Assembly (NCBI GenBank): GCA_963678705.1
Contig: OY783207.1
Location: 5,704,001-5,768,000, forward strand
Origin: Panorpa germanica
Lineage: Eukaryota; Arthropoda; Insecta; Mecoptera; Panorpidae
Length of the DNA: 64,000 bases
Direction of reading: 5' to 3'
A program made the translations under genes and the position numbers. The first letter of the stretch is position 1, and each line of letters begins with the position of its first letter. The notes below the pieces were generated by a model. It worked only from the letters and a program-made list of their open reading frames with translations, ran no database searches and had not been told where the DNA came from. Positions 51,241 through 63,941 of this stretch are shown here, one piece after another.

Positions 51241-51430
51241 TAGAAATTGTAAATTTTTAATCAAACTTATGTATTGCTTCTGAAATCAAAGTTTATTATT
51301 TAAATTGTCAATTCCTTTTTATCTAATTTTATAATAACTTCACATTATGCACAGTGAGTTCTGTCGACTCCAAATATCAACAGTGTTAGTTGTTGGCTAC
51401 AGAAAGACACTACAATGAAAGTAGTTATAA
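51241..51430 (+). repeat. Direct repeat, copy 2 (partner at 49282-49560)
   Basis: A shorter, internally deleted counterpart of 49282-49560 in the same orientation, ending after GTCGACTCCAAATATCAACA. The 1.7 kb between the copies is AT-rich with no coding remains, so I do not call the pair terminal repeats of one element. Confidence 0.7.
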
Positions 51431-53499
51431 CTAATATATATCTTTAGCTTATCTGACCAGAATGCAGTTGTAATATCTCTGGTCAGTGTTACCAAGTAAA
51501 GAACTTGTTTAGGGTTCTAATATATACATGGTGTATCCATCTTATCACATAAGGTTTATTTTGTAATGATATTTTTTCACCTCACACATTAGAGCGCTAG
51601 AAATTGTAAGTCAAAATAATGACTCTAAGGTGGCGCATGTTCATGTGGTGTGTTTTACATCATCCTAAATATCTCACCGTATTAATTATATAGTGCGTAC
51701 TGCATTTCACTTTAAATACTGACAGTGTCATACTGACTGACCCATACGCATCGATTAAGATAATCACTAACGCCGATCTGAGATTCAGATGCATGTAAAC
51801 CTATCAAGCTATCAATACCTAAAGATCGTGCCAATTTTAAATTAATTTGTATGAATCTTTCAGTAAATAGACTTTGATTTAGTGATTATTTATGTGTTTG
51901 TTTCTTCAACTGTACGTACATATGTATAGATATATTTTAAATGCTATGTACTATGCATGTACATCCATGTATACCGAGTAATATACCTTTACTCATAGTC
52001 AATGAAGTTGTAAAGTCGTGTATAATTATGGTTAAATATTTTTTAATATCAATCTATATTAGTTAAAACTAAATATCCTTTATAACAGTAAACATAGATT
52101 AAAAAATCAAAAGTTGATAGAGGTGTCCTGCTAAACACACAACATTTATGTTACCTAAAATTTATGTAATAATTTACTTAAGCAAAACCTAGTTTTTTCT
52201 AAAATGATCTAACTAAGGATATTATTTAATATGATCCTTTAAATTTGTTCTTAAAAGTTTCATGATTATGTTAATTAGCAAAATATATATTAGTCCTTAA
52301 AAAACCGAAAAATAGGTTATGTATCAAGTAATTGTTGTTATGTTAGATTAATAGAACTTAAATACACTTAACTATTATAAATATATTTAAAATTGAAAAT
52401 TATTTTTTCTGACATTTTCACAGTTCTGTAAAGCCTGAGTGTCTTAAATTTATTATTTTTTATAAGTAAGTAATATATTTTACCAAACTATAAATTATGG
52501 GACATATATTTGCGAAAGTAAACAATAATTGTTGATTTATAATCATTTTATTTATAGTTATTCTACACAGAATCCTTTCTCTATTGTAGAGGAAGTGTAG
52601 AAATATTAAAGATTGACGTCAGTACACTTTACAAATCGCAAATTTTTGTCTCTTTAACTTTTACTACCTCTAAATAAATTATATGTCTTATAAATCGTGA
52701 GTAATGTACAATTTTATAGATTTTAAACTAAGTATACAACCTAATTATTGATACTACGAGTATAATATAAAAGAAATACATAATGTAATATTGTTTGTAA
52801 TTTTGTATGGTATATGATTTATATTTGAAACTATTACCCGGTTTTACGCATTTATGGAATTCGTTTGTATTTCGCAACAACAGCAACGATTAAATTCAAA
52901 TAATACAACAACAGCATATTTTAAAACCTAAACCATTATTACACAATGCATATTGTGGTCTATTGTTAGATGATAATAGTTAACTTCAGAGGAATTACAT
53001 ACTGTACGTATCGTAGCTTTGGCATTGCTTTGACTCACTGAGTGACTACGAAATGAAATGAGGCTCGATGTTCCGTTCAGTTGGCTCGAGCTGTGCTAGC
53101 CGATCGCTACACCTATATCTTTGATCATTCATTTAGTACTTACAAATTCTCACCGTCATCCAGTAATATAACAATAATAATACAACATCCACAACACGAC
53201 AATAAATGTGAGACTAAAATCGCGACTAAAAAAAAAGTTACCTCACCAGTATTTATCTTCAAAAAGTGTACTTAATAACAAATCAATTTTTCTACAAGTT
53301 CTTGCGTGTCATTAGTTTTAAAATGATGTGATTAATAAGATTGGTGTTTAACACAAGTTCTTCGGTGTATATTTTATGTGTTTCAATGCGATTTTTTGAT
53401 ACCAGTAAAGTTTTTTGTGTTTGTGTTCTTTTTTGTTTGTTTATATATTTATAAATTCTCGTCTATGTTACCCCGTCGTATATGAGTACATGCAACAAG

Positions 53500-53844
53500 T
53501 GACACAGATAGCAGCGCAGGTTTTGTTGCACCGCTCTTTCTAAATGCATAAAGTGTCAGCAGTGCAGTTAGTATTAGCCAGTATTTGATTAAAGCGTTTA
53601 CGTTTCATTTCATTAATTTTTTTATTTAATTATAAAAATAATGGAGCGGTAAAAATTAAACGTTTTATGTGATAATATTATTTTAAGGATAATGTTATAA
53701 TTCAGTACAACTCCAATTGGAATAATTAGTGTAAAGCAAATTGTGATTTAGATATATTTAAAAAGATAGTGATTTAATTTAAGTGTTACTGTATTAATTG
53801 TGCTTCTTTATTGCTCTGTGTGTGTGTTTTTAATTAAATAAACA
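53500..53844 (+). promoter_or_regulatory. Presumed 5' leader and promoter region of the 53845 exon
   Basis: No canonical TATA box is obvious. GTGCAGTTAGTATTAGCCAG near 53562-53581 contains TCAGT-like initiator variants. Very short upstream frames lie in the presumed leader: ATG GAG CGG TAA at 53641, ATG TGA at 53667 and ATG TTA TAA at 53692. The base before the ATG context is A-rich. The transcription start is not known, so the extent is an estimate. Confidence 0.35.
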
Positions 53845-53971
53845 ATGAAAAGTCGATCTAAACAAACGGGGAATGGCAGGAATAGTCCTGGCACAGGATT
53901 TAATCAATATCCTGCAATTAGTGCTGCCTATTGGCTACCAGCGCCAAATCCTCAACCGTATCTAGTACCAG
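53845..53971 (+). CDS. Probable first coding exon, unrecognised; possible alternative start of the Bruno-type gene
   Basis: AAACAATGA gives a good insect start context. The frame stays open for 42 codons, beginning MKSRSKQTGNGRNSPGTGFN, continuing QYPAISAAYWLPAPNP and ending QPYLVP. It then reaches one base (G) and the donor GTTAGT; without splicing the next codons would be GGT TAG. The third-position variety and the low-complexity-free, Pro/Tyr/Asn-rich sequence look like real coding. The N-terminus is basic and there is no signal peptide or membrane segment. I do not recognise the family. The exon ends in phase 1 with G, exactly like the 49-bp Bruno exon at 35264-35312, so both could splice to the same RRM2 exon. 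That would give a Bruno isoform lacking RRM1. Equally it may start a separate gene; a phase match alone occurs one time in three. Confidence 0.65.
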
Positions 53972-55413
53972 GTTAGTTAAAATCAAGTCACTTACTTTTT
54001 AAAAATTTGTTAAAAATTGCGCAATTTGTTTTTTGATAAATATCAAATTGTAATCAAATAAATAAGCACATACGAATAATGTATCAACTATAACCATGAA
54101 TCTAAAAGTCCATCCACTAATTACGTCACACGTAAGTTGGGGGGGGGGGGGCTTCTCCAAAGTGTGACAACTAAACCGTATTTTTAACGATTAAAAATGT
54201 TGTCAGAGGTAAGGATTACAATTTACTCTTATTTCGTAAATTATTAGTATAGCGCAATTCCCCAACTGTTTAAACCATTAACGTTATCGTTAAGCTATCG
54301 ATATTGTTGGCAGAGGTACGACTTTTCAATAATTTTGTGAATAAAATTTATTGACAGGCCTCTGTCAACATTTTTAGTCAATAACAAAATAGTTTAGTTA
54401 TGAGTAAAGTTAGAGAATGCAGTTACTAACAATTAGTTTGTTAACTTCATTTTTAATGTTTGTTGTTAACAAAAATTGGAGCTATTATTATACGAACGAA
54501 ATTTTATACAAGTAAATTAGAAAAAGTTAACAATAAAAATAAAATACCTACAAGAAACAAGACACAATTCAAATATTCGAAATTAATTATATTGACGACA
54601 GAATCTATCGTTAAGGTTTTGAGTCAATGATACTTGGTTTGGTAGTATTTATAGCGAGAGTGCAACATAACTTCTGTTTCACTCACACTTATTGTATTAA
54701 AATAAGTGTAAGTGAAAAATAAAACATGTCTTAACTTTTACAATCTTCCAAGCATCGGTGTACGATCCACGATATAAGCTGCATGCTTTTAGCGAGTTGA
54801 ACTCTTCCCGTATTAATTCGCTTACCTGTCCGATGATTAATTGCATGTCACGTGACCGCGCCCGAACTGTTGACTGCAGTTAGTATTATCTTAATTAATT
54901 ACAGTCAAAATTCAAGTGATCCAGTTATTTATATATTAACATGATACTTAAATATGAATTTATAAATAATTAATAGGTTAATTGCTTCGTTTGATATCTT
55001 TTGGTGCATTATTAATACGGATTATAAACTGCAGTGATTGATGTAGTATTGTATCATATATATTTATAAGTTATGTGCATTTATCGAATATAATGTTTTA
55101 TAACAATCTTAGGAATTGGAATTTCGTTAAGATATTGCTTTAGTTAGTAGTAAAGCAATAAATGGAATGCAGTTGGAGAGTTTTGACTTATTTATAGCTA
55201 CAAAGCGCATTTATTTCTCATCCTGTTTACATTTTGTTAAGATAACACACGGATATAAACATCATTACGTGTATTACCTTGTAATAACGACAAATACATG
55301 TATACCTACATATGCACATACCCATACACGGGTGGTCGCACAGTTCATGCAAAACGAATGTAACTAGAAAATTGAACTCAATTTGAAGTCAAAGCGAAAT
55401 TCTGTTGACATAC
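53972..55413 (+). other. Intron after the 53845 exon, first part
   Basis: It begins with donor GTTAGTTAA. A G run of about 13 at 54139-54151 follows ATTACGTCACACG, a combination often seen at DNA-transposon remains. No exon is recognised. Confidence 0.5.
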
Positions 55414-56268
55414 CCCAGAAAACATTTTGGAGTAAATTCTACTTAATTTCTATTACATATCATGAGTTTTTTGTCTGGAACGTGTTCGTTTTCTATTCAG
55501 TCGTTCATAGGAAAGGCCCTTTTTATGACCTACAGAGGTCGCAACGACGGTTCACTGCTGAATTAAAAGCGGAGTCGGTTTATGATTTATGACCGGAGTT
55601 ATAAACTTGACACTAGCAGGGATGGCAGGGGTATAAAACTTAATGGAATTCTACTTTTTAGAGTCTGCAAAATATAAATATTTAAATGAAGAAATAAATA
55701 GATGTAATATTTAGTACGGATCGTGATTTTTTTAATGAATATTATTTATCTTCAACAATACTCGTTATATTAGTTTTTTACATTGTTTTGGTGATTCAAA
55801 AATCCACGATCGGCAGGTATGCGTTAGGTTTAAAACCTCTGTCTTAGCATCGCCGCTTAGAGTATTCGTTTAAACACATTATATTCGGAGATTGAGGGAG
55901 ACAGCGTGTGCCTATTACCATTAAAGAAATATTTGTTGAAAAAAGATAGCATGTACTTTAAACATACTGTACTGAACGAAATACTATACAAGTGTAACGG
56001 TGAAAAATATATTTTACTTGTCTAACCGTATCTCGTTTCTCTCTCACTTTGGAATGAAAATGAACTAAACAAATATATATCCTAGTGTGAAAGAAACAAC
56101 TGCTACTTAATGAATGATGTTGGAAAAAGAAAGAATATTATTATGAAAAAATTCTAACAATTAACACAAAATCTGTGACAGGTAGAGAACTTGTAAAGCG
56201 TTAGAATTGAATTGTACGAGTGACTCGAACGTCACTAAATAGGGCACTTCACCAAATTGTTTACTGGG
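55414..56268 (+). mobile_element. CCCAGTAAACA-family transposon, long form (855 bp)
   Basis: It begins CCCAGAAAACATTTTGGAGT and ends TTCACCAAATTGTTTACTGGG. The left 130 bp and right 50 bp are shared with the 220-bp element at 44327-44546. The right 110 bp are shared with 18479-18616 (reverse). No transposase frame is present, so even this longer form is non-autonomous. The family is not identified. Confidence 0.65.
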
Positions 56269-56931
56269 ATTTGATATTTTGTTTGGTTCACTTCGAATTG
56301 ACGACTAAAGTATTATTCTCACGTACTGTTTTAGTTTTAATTTTAATTGTGCTAGAATGTAGTATAGTATATGGCAATATGTATTAATGTGTTTCATTTT
56401 AGTTTTATGTTTTAGTTTTAGAAGTATGCATACTCTAAACTTTATAATGTTATAATACTAAAACATACAGATACAGATAGTGCCTTTTTGATCTACCGAA
56501 TTAATAATCTATCTTTTAAGTATTAAGAACCAATATTCGTTTCTTTTATTATTTTAAATTACTTGTGGTGTTTCATTCTTTGAGAACGTTCGATTATGAC
56601 GTTACAGCCGATAATATATTTTGCTAATTTATTTTCCACAAACTATTTACCGCATGTCCGTATTTTATGAATTATCGTTATCATTCCCTAATCAAATATT
56701 TGTTCGTAACCGTCTAGCATATTAATATTTCATGTATCTTCTTCATACTGTGAGCAAAACGACAATTAATACGTTTGACGTCTAGACGAAATATTGATTA
56801 CCTCAGACACTACAAATGATATTAACATTTTTAAGTAACTAACTTCACACGACTGTAAATACTCACATGTATATAAAACATATTCAGTTTAATATAAAGA
56901 AACTATCACGTACATATTATTGTTTTCGGTG

Positions 56932-57259
56932 ATTTAGAATCGCTATATCTCAATAATGGTAGAAAAAAAAAGTATAGAAGGCTTAGAAAAAAAAGTATAA
57001 GAACAATTTTTGTAGATAATTTCATGATTTACAATTTTTGTCTGATGTATTTCTATGGTAAAACTTACCGTTTACCGAAAAAATTGGAAAAACCATTTTT
57101 ATTGACCTGTGACCTTGAATAAGTTTTTATGAAGATGTGGACGATGAGGACTTTTAGTATTTTATTTGTAATAATGTCCCTAAGATCTATAACATCTTTC
57201 TGCTCTATGCGAATTATAGCTAATTTACCCATATTTTTTCGTTTATTTTCACCAGACTA
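56932..57259 (+). repeat. Dispersed repeat with TGACCTNTGAC core, copy C (diverged)
   Basis: It aligns loosely to 16190-16500: AGAATCGCTATATCTCAATA at the start, GGTAAAACTTACCGTTTACC, TTGACCTGTGACCTTGAATA and an ending CACCAGACTA in place of GACCGGGCTA. It is clearly older than copies A and B. Confidence 0.65.
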
Positions 57260-60200
57260 TTATTATTACGGACGATAGTGTCGTAAATATTAATTAGTAG
57301 TGAAAATTCTGAGGTGCCTGAAATGTTGCAGCCCATAGCTTGTTGCAAGAAGAGGTTAACCTTTCTTTCTATGTGTTTGGTTCATTAAAATTCAGTGGCG
57401 TTATGCCCAAAAAGTGGATACGAAAATGCAGTATAAAATAAATTAAATGTTGTATATAAATCTAAAAACTATTGCAATGAAAATTGATTAAATAACAGTG
57501 ATAATCGTTTAAATATTATTTATTACACAAATTATTTCATCTACACTGCAAAACATGTTTCATGGCATAAACCTTTCTTAGATTGAATCTCTACTGTGTT
57601 TCATCTTAATCAAGTCATCATCAGAAAGTTGCTTTTCTTTATCTTGAATTTGTAATTTGAAAATCCATCCTAGCAAAGAATCTAAACACAAGAACCATAT
57701 ATTATACCACTACTAAAATATTTTCCAGCTTGGTTTCTCTTTAATAAAAACAGTTTAATGATTAAAAATATAAAATGAATATGTGTGCCAATATTGAAAT
57801 AACAATCTTTTAGCAGAAGCATGAACGTATAAGTCCAAATTTAGCTAGCAAATTGTATTATTTCTCAATAAATGTTGTCCACCTCTGTCACCTGTTTAGA
57901 TCTCCGATTGCATTCTACCTTTTACTCATTTGTGCAAGCATTTTACAGATATTAAATAGAAAAGTCACACGGAATGCATATATCGAGTTAATTTCATAAA
58001 AACTAACTGAGACAGGAAGCATCAGGTGACCTGTAGTAATTATTCTTACGACTGTAGAAAACTGAAACTAATAAAATGGCGCTTATAAGTTTTAATCATA
58101 TAAAATAGCTTACATAACAAAATAATAAAACATAAAATGTAAGGTTATTTAATAAGATTGAAGTCGTTTTGCTTTTGTTGCCGTCAGCAGTTTTTAATGT
58201 ATTTTTAATAAAATATAAGCAAATAGTTTAAACAGCTGTTTTGGAGGGATATGATATACTACGTTTCAAAAACTTTACTTCGACCACGTTTATTAAATAT
58301 AGATTACTGTTTTATATTTCTCATTATACATGTTATAACTTGTGTTTAAGGTTTGTTTAACGTTAAAAGAATTGCTATTTATGTAATGATAAAATACGTT
58401 CTTTTACTTATGGTATAGTATTACCTTTTTCGGATTAATATAACCTCAAAGCCACGTATTTTTTAATATTTCTTCTTCTATTCTACTAACTAGTCAATCA
58501 ATTTAAAAAATAGTCCAAATTTTTTCTTATTTATTCCTCCATTCTTATGTGGAACCGTTTTCTAGGTATACGTTAAAAGGATGAACTTTGTAGGGGGGTA
58601 TGTTTGTTAAATATGTTAAATTAAGGACACTTATATTAACATTATATTTAAATTTTATCAAATTCTGTAGAAAATTGTTCTAATTAGTATTCTTTAATTA
58701 CCTAAGTGTTATTTCTCGAAATATGAATCAAGTAGCTAGTTCAATAGCCTCTTAGCAATAAAACAATAAATTATAATCGAACAAATATAGAAATAAAAAT
58801 TGATGACTGACGATAAATTGCTTTTGTATGTGTAATATCAAATTTTACAATTAATGGTTGAAAAAATAAACTGTTGGATTGTGTTACAATTTTACATTGG
58901 CGCCGAGCAGATGGGGGGCGAGGTGATGCAATTTATAACAATGAATAACATTTTTATTATTTAATAAAAACTGGTTCACATTTGTTCAATACGTTATTAA
59001 TAAATTCAGGATGCACCTCTTTGAAAGTAATCCTGCGGCGCTCGTACAATTTTATTTTATTTTTGTTGGAATTTGTATGTTTTACGAGTATTTGAATTTG
59101 ATAAACATGCGTGGTTAATTAACGTTATAATAAAAGTTAAAAATGATATTTAATATTTGACATATTAGTAAATATTTATATTATAAACATAGTTTATCAA
59201 ACAATATGTAAAATATTTGAAAATGTAGTCAAAATAATGTTGGCAGATTCATATTTACTCCTGTTTCACGTCCAGCCAGGAGGGATTATTCAGATATCTG
59301 GTATCTGCTGAGCTACATCCAAACATTAACAATATGTTCTGTTTTATATGGTAAAAAATAAAACAGAAATGTATGCGCAGAGGTGGCGAAACTTTCTTAT
59401 TGAAAATGGACTAATAATGTTTGTGGAATTTCTTTTGGTGAATTCCAAATAGGAAATACAATCTCGAAATTTCTTAGCCGTTGTTTCTTTTATATGTTTT
59501 TCATATGGGCGATTTCGACAGGTTATTACTCGTGTAACTCAACTTTGGTACTTCCTAAAGAATTTATTTAAACGTGTCTATCGCGGCACACGTCTTATAG
59601 GTTTACTATCCCTGTAGGGATACGAATATCGCATTAGTTAGTACCATGGTACTTAGTAATAGATAAAAAAGTAATTTGACTGCTGTGTTCCAATGTTATG
59701 AATCATTATTATAAGTTTTACGTGGCTTAACTAGTTCTGGAATCTAAAAATACATAGCTTCTAAGGTTATATAGATAATAATAGAAGCACTTATGTATTT
59801 ACAGAGGCGAACTAAGCGTAAAGCAAGTTCGAATCAGGAGGGGGCTTTTATTAAAAATATTTTTTTCAATTTTGCATGCAATACAAAATATCTGAATAAA
59901 TATTGCAGAATTCTTAGTAAATAACAATAATACCTCAGCTTTCTTATCATTTTTTTCTTGTTCTTTATTTATACAGCCATTTTTATCTCTTGTTTTCTTT
60001 TCACATAATGCAATTATTTTTAAATAATTTTTTTGCTTACATTGTATTTGTAGATAATATATTTGTTTAACTTTAAAATTTTGAAACTTAATACGTTGTA
60101 TTAGATAGCGTTATTAATTATTTGTTGCCAGTGTCAGTGTACATGTTTGGCTTGTGAACCATGCCTTGATTTCTATAAAACTCTGTACCTTATATAGTTG

Positions 60201-60519
60201 GGTACCTGGACCTCAAATATCAAAATTATTTTTTAATACGTCGCAATATTATAAGAGATATTAACAATTAAAATAGTCATTCGATTTTATTCTTTTATTC
60301 TTCGATGAAGGAATCAAAAATTATAAAAAAATTAATAATCACGTTCAATTCCTACTCTCTTCTGTTGTCATTAATAACTGCAAAATGCGTTCGATTTATT
60401 TTACTAATATTATTATTATTAATTGTTCGCCTTTCGGCTTTACAATCTACATTCTTAATACATTTCATAGAACTTCAACTTGAAATTAGACTTAAACTAT
60501 TCTAGACCTTTTTATTTCC
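57260..60519 (+). other. AT-rich non-coding DNA, nothing firm
   Basis: No exon is supported. A GAGGCGAACTAAGC stretch near 59803-59840, followed by GTTCGAATC and a G run, resembles a hAT-type end more than a tRNA gene. A near-palindrome AGTACCATGGTACT lies around 59640-59655. Confidence 0.4.
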
Positions 60520-60855
60520 AAAAGTACTTTCTGCTTCTTCTTCTCTTGACCTTCTTCCTTCATTTTCCCTAGTCTTCCTTCATTCTCACCGTTTCCTCAC
60601 TTCTAGTCTTCTTTGTCTCCTCTCGGCAAACCGTTTCCTGCGTCTCCTTCCTTATTGCCTGTATCTTCATCTATCACCTCTTGCCTTCCTTGTCTCCTCT
60701 CGACCAAGCCCTCTATTATCTTTTCGCTATCTTTCCTGCCTTCTCTCTTCGTTTTCACTTCTCCACTTATGTCTATTACAGGCATAGACGCTCTATCTTT
60801 ACTATTTCCTCTTGACTCTCTTACTTTACTCTTTCTTCTTGACTCTGTAACTTTA
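60520..60855 (+). repeat. CT-rich low-complexity tract on the sense strand
   Basis: CTTCTTC, CCTTCATT and TCTTGACTCT units recur irregularly. The open frames on both strands here are artefacts of composition. Confidence 0.65.
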
Positions 60856-62261
60856 CTATTTTACTAATATATTACCTTAATATTTAGCATTAAACTTTAT
60901 TAACATTAGAAAACAAAAATATAAAGGAAAGATAACATTTGTTATGTAATCTCCATTATAGTAACTTGTAAAATGTACTTTCTATAGCTTACTTATGTTA
61001 CTTGGTTTAGTACAAATTCTGCATTCCTATTCGATTTTTAAAAATAAATCTTTGTGTATACTCGTGCGTATGCATTTTGTCATAGTGCGCACCGTGTAAT
61101 TTATTTTTGCGTTGTAGTGCGTTCATTTATACTTGCAAGATATTTTTAAGACATATAGGATTATACATATATCAGAATAACATGTCTGGCGTTCTTTCAT
61201 ATTTTTATTATAATATTTTTAGAAATGGTAAATGTGAATGGAGAGAAGAGATACGAGAATTTTCAAGTATAATCCACTTGAGTTATATTTAGATAAAAAT
61301 GTATGGTGTTTTTGTTGTTAATTAACGTTTTAAAACTTGCAAAAGACGTTGAATAGTACGTTGGAAGGAATTGATGTTGATTTGTCACTTGTCTTTCACT
61401 TATACGTTCACTTGTTCGCATCACTTCCTTGTAGATACGTTAATACAACTTCCGACAATACTCATTCACATAATGCGATCCAAATATTACGACGAATACC
61501 TTTCTACAACGTGATTTGCTTGAACAATAACTTAATAACACAGTTTACATGCTTCTAATCAGAATATTTCTGTATATAGAGTTATTATGTACATAAAAGT
61601 ATATTATTTAGTATACCTTAGATATTTATTAGATATCTCATTCGTTCACTGTAAAGAATTGCATGATGGTGAATCTAATTCGCGAGGAAGTCATTTTGAA
61701 TGCATGGTAAAAAGGTTTATTAACCCTGACCACTTTAATAAAGTGAGGCTTAAGGTATATATTTCAAATAATCCATACATTTCCTAAGATGTTATTTCAT
61801 ACTGTACTGTACACAATCCTCGCACTGTAAGAATCTGCTGTACTTGCTGTATTAAAATTTATCTTTCTATATCACAATAATATTGATAAAGATTAAGACA
61901 GTAATATAATCTTACTGTATATCTTTCTGAGTAATTATGTCCACATTTTGCAGTAGCGGCTCGTTACGTATTACAATAAAATTAAACGAATAATATATTA
62001 TTATTTAAAGATCAATATCACTAATTATAATTAAACTAATAATAATAAGAAAATTTCTATAAATAATTTGATAAACATTTATTTTATAAATACTATGTTA
62101 ATTAATTTTATATCTTTAGATTATTTTGTTTACATGAATTAACTATAATAAAACTACATAACATTAGATGTTCCTTGTATATTCTACATGCTATAAATGT
62201 GAAAATAATATCCTATGTATATTACTGTACATACAAAGTACAGGAAATAATGTTTATCTTT
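60856..62261 (+). other. AT-rich non-coding DNA, nothing firm
   Basis: Open frames at 61107-61292, 61337-61558 and 61587-61787 lack motifs. The last contains a more balanced stretch but no recognisable domain. Confidence 0.4.
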
Positions 62262-62356
62262 GCATTTGCACATACATATGACTTACAGTGTAGATTTGCA
62301 TCACAGTAGCATATACATATGATATGCAATATTATACATGACTCGTACATACCTTG
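62262..62356 (+). repeat. Dispersed ATGTATAT-rich repeat, copy 3
   Basis: TTGCACATACATATGACTTA and the following GTAGCATATACATATGATAT match 14753-14850 with scattered changes; the copy ends near ACCTTGAAAT. Confidence 0.65.
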
Positions 62357-63941
62357 AAATTATCATCTAAGTTCATTCAATATTCAATTAAACAAATTAA
62401 TAATTCACACAAATAAACAAGGGCACCTACTCGTATTCGTGCTCATTATTTTATTACATTCGCGAATATTACTAAATCGGAAAAACAATGCCTTAAGTAT
62501 CGATATTATCCATTTTATATTATCTATAATTATGAAAATAACAAATATATTTTAAAAGATTTCTCAAGATTAAATGCCTTTTTAATATTTGTACTTTAAT
62601 TATTATTATTTCGCGTTGCAAGCTAATCAATTAAAAATTTAAAATTAAATTAATTTAAGATTTATATAAATACGTGTATTATGACCTCAGCATTTTTTAC
62701 AATTGCTTGAAACAATAAAGGGGAAAAAATATTCAAAATATTAGAAATTTTGTAATTCAGTTAAGGTCGTATTAACATCATACTTAAATTTTATTATCTT
62801 TAATATTACACGTGTCCATCACGTGCTTTGTGCCCCTGAAATCATTTTGTGTATATGTCACTCACTATTCATCGATACTTGCGATGTATTAAATGCAGTA
62901 AAATATTTTTGTTATTAATAGATCAACTTTAATTGATAATGATAATTAAAATTGAAATCACAGTTTAATAAGAGATAAGAAATAACAACTCTTCATAGAT
63001 TTAGTTCCATAAATGTGCATATTCAAATATAAATCATAATTCTATAAACTTATGCAAATTTAATGAATAATATAAATTATATTTTCTACTGATAAATTTT
63101 TTAGGTTATGAAATTATTTTTACGTTTAACTATTGTATTGCAATGTGCCGTGCGTATGACATTATCTTATCAAACAAATTTGTGTGTAACTTTCCGGATG
63201 TGATATCACAAATTTCTTTATATTATTTGAAACTGTTGCAAAAAGGGAATTCTTTCTAAAAATGTAGGACTAAAACGGTTTATTTTTATCTTGCGGTGAA
63301 CAGTATATTAAAACAATTAGCTTTGGTAATAATTGGTAGAAATTAGAGGAGTTAATTTCTATATTTTTGTTTAATTTTTTGGACGATTATACTATGTACA
63401 CTGTAATAAATACATAGTAAAAATTATTATGTGAACATTAATTAACAGAGATGATCTCTTAAATTGAAGTATGTATATCAATCGCATGCAATTTTCTGTA
63501 AGATTATCAGATAAATCGTTATCTTAAAACTCAATAGTCTATTGTCTCACTAATAAACTGTACAAAACATAAAATATAACAAAACAGTGTCTTTTTTATC
63601 GAACGAGTTTGTAACACCTGTAATCTGTAAAAATAAAATTAATTTTAAATATAATTATTTACATAATTATATTTAATATTTTCTTGTAAGTACTAAAATT
63701 AACCCATGTTTATTTGTACTTATATGTCTAACACATAGTACCGAAAATAAGTAACAGAACAAGGAAGGAAATAGATATAGCTAGACAAGTATAAATATAA
63801 ATAAGAATGTTATCTCTAGTGTGGTATTAACACATGTACTCAATGCCTGAGTTTTTAAAATAAATGTCATGATTATTCACTGGTGTTATCAATGATTCAC
63901 GTCACTGTTTTTACCCCCACCACTCATTAGTGCTATTTGTG
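62357..63941 (+). other. AT-rich non-coding DNA, nothing recognised
   Basis: No open frame, repeat pair or exon could be supported. Confidence 0.45.

Larger units (their letters stand above)
35313..53844 (+). other. Intron of the Bruno-type gene (continues) and repeats
   Basis: It starts with donor GTGAGTC at 35313. No exon resembling the RRM2 start (RKLFVGM) was found, so the intron probably continues at least to the window end, unless the gene ends in exons I missed. Repeats are listed separately. Nothing supportable was seen in 35313-38034, 38096-40559, 42206-44326, 45713-46217 or 48791-49281. 49561-53500 is extremely AT-rich apart from the repeat at 51241-51430. A palindrome-rich patch near 39345-39420 is built of GAATCG / CGATTC units. 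Confidence 0.7.

Noticed and set aside
49282-51430. Direct repeats considered as long terminal repeats of one element
   Set aside because: The 1.7 kb between them has no coding remains or primer-site features, and the outer flanks show no target duplication.
58575-58610. TTTGTAGGGGGGTATG as a possible RRM2 start (LFVGM)
   Set aside because: The codons around it do not encode RKLFVGM and no acceptor precedes it. No other candidate for the next Bruno exon was found.
59803-59840. GTTCGAATC resembling a tRNA T-loop / box B
   Set aside because: No acceptor stem, anticodon stem or box A at proper spacing. The surrounding GAGGCGAACTAAGC and G run look like a transposon end.
60613-60867. Hydrophobic-looking 84-codon frame and its antisense partner
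   Set aside because: Both are translations of a CT-rich low-complexity tract (Ser/Leu/Pro one way, Glu/Lys/Arg the other).
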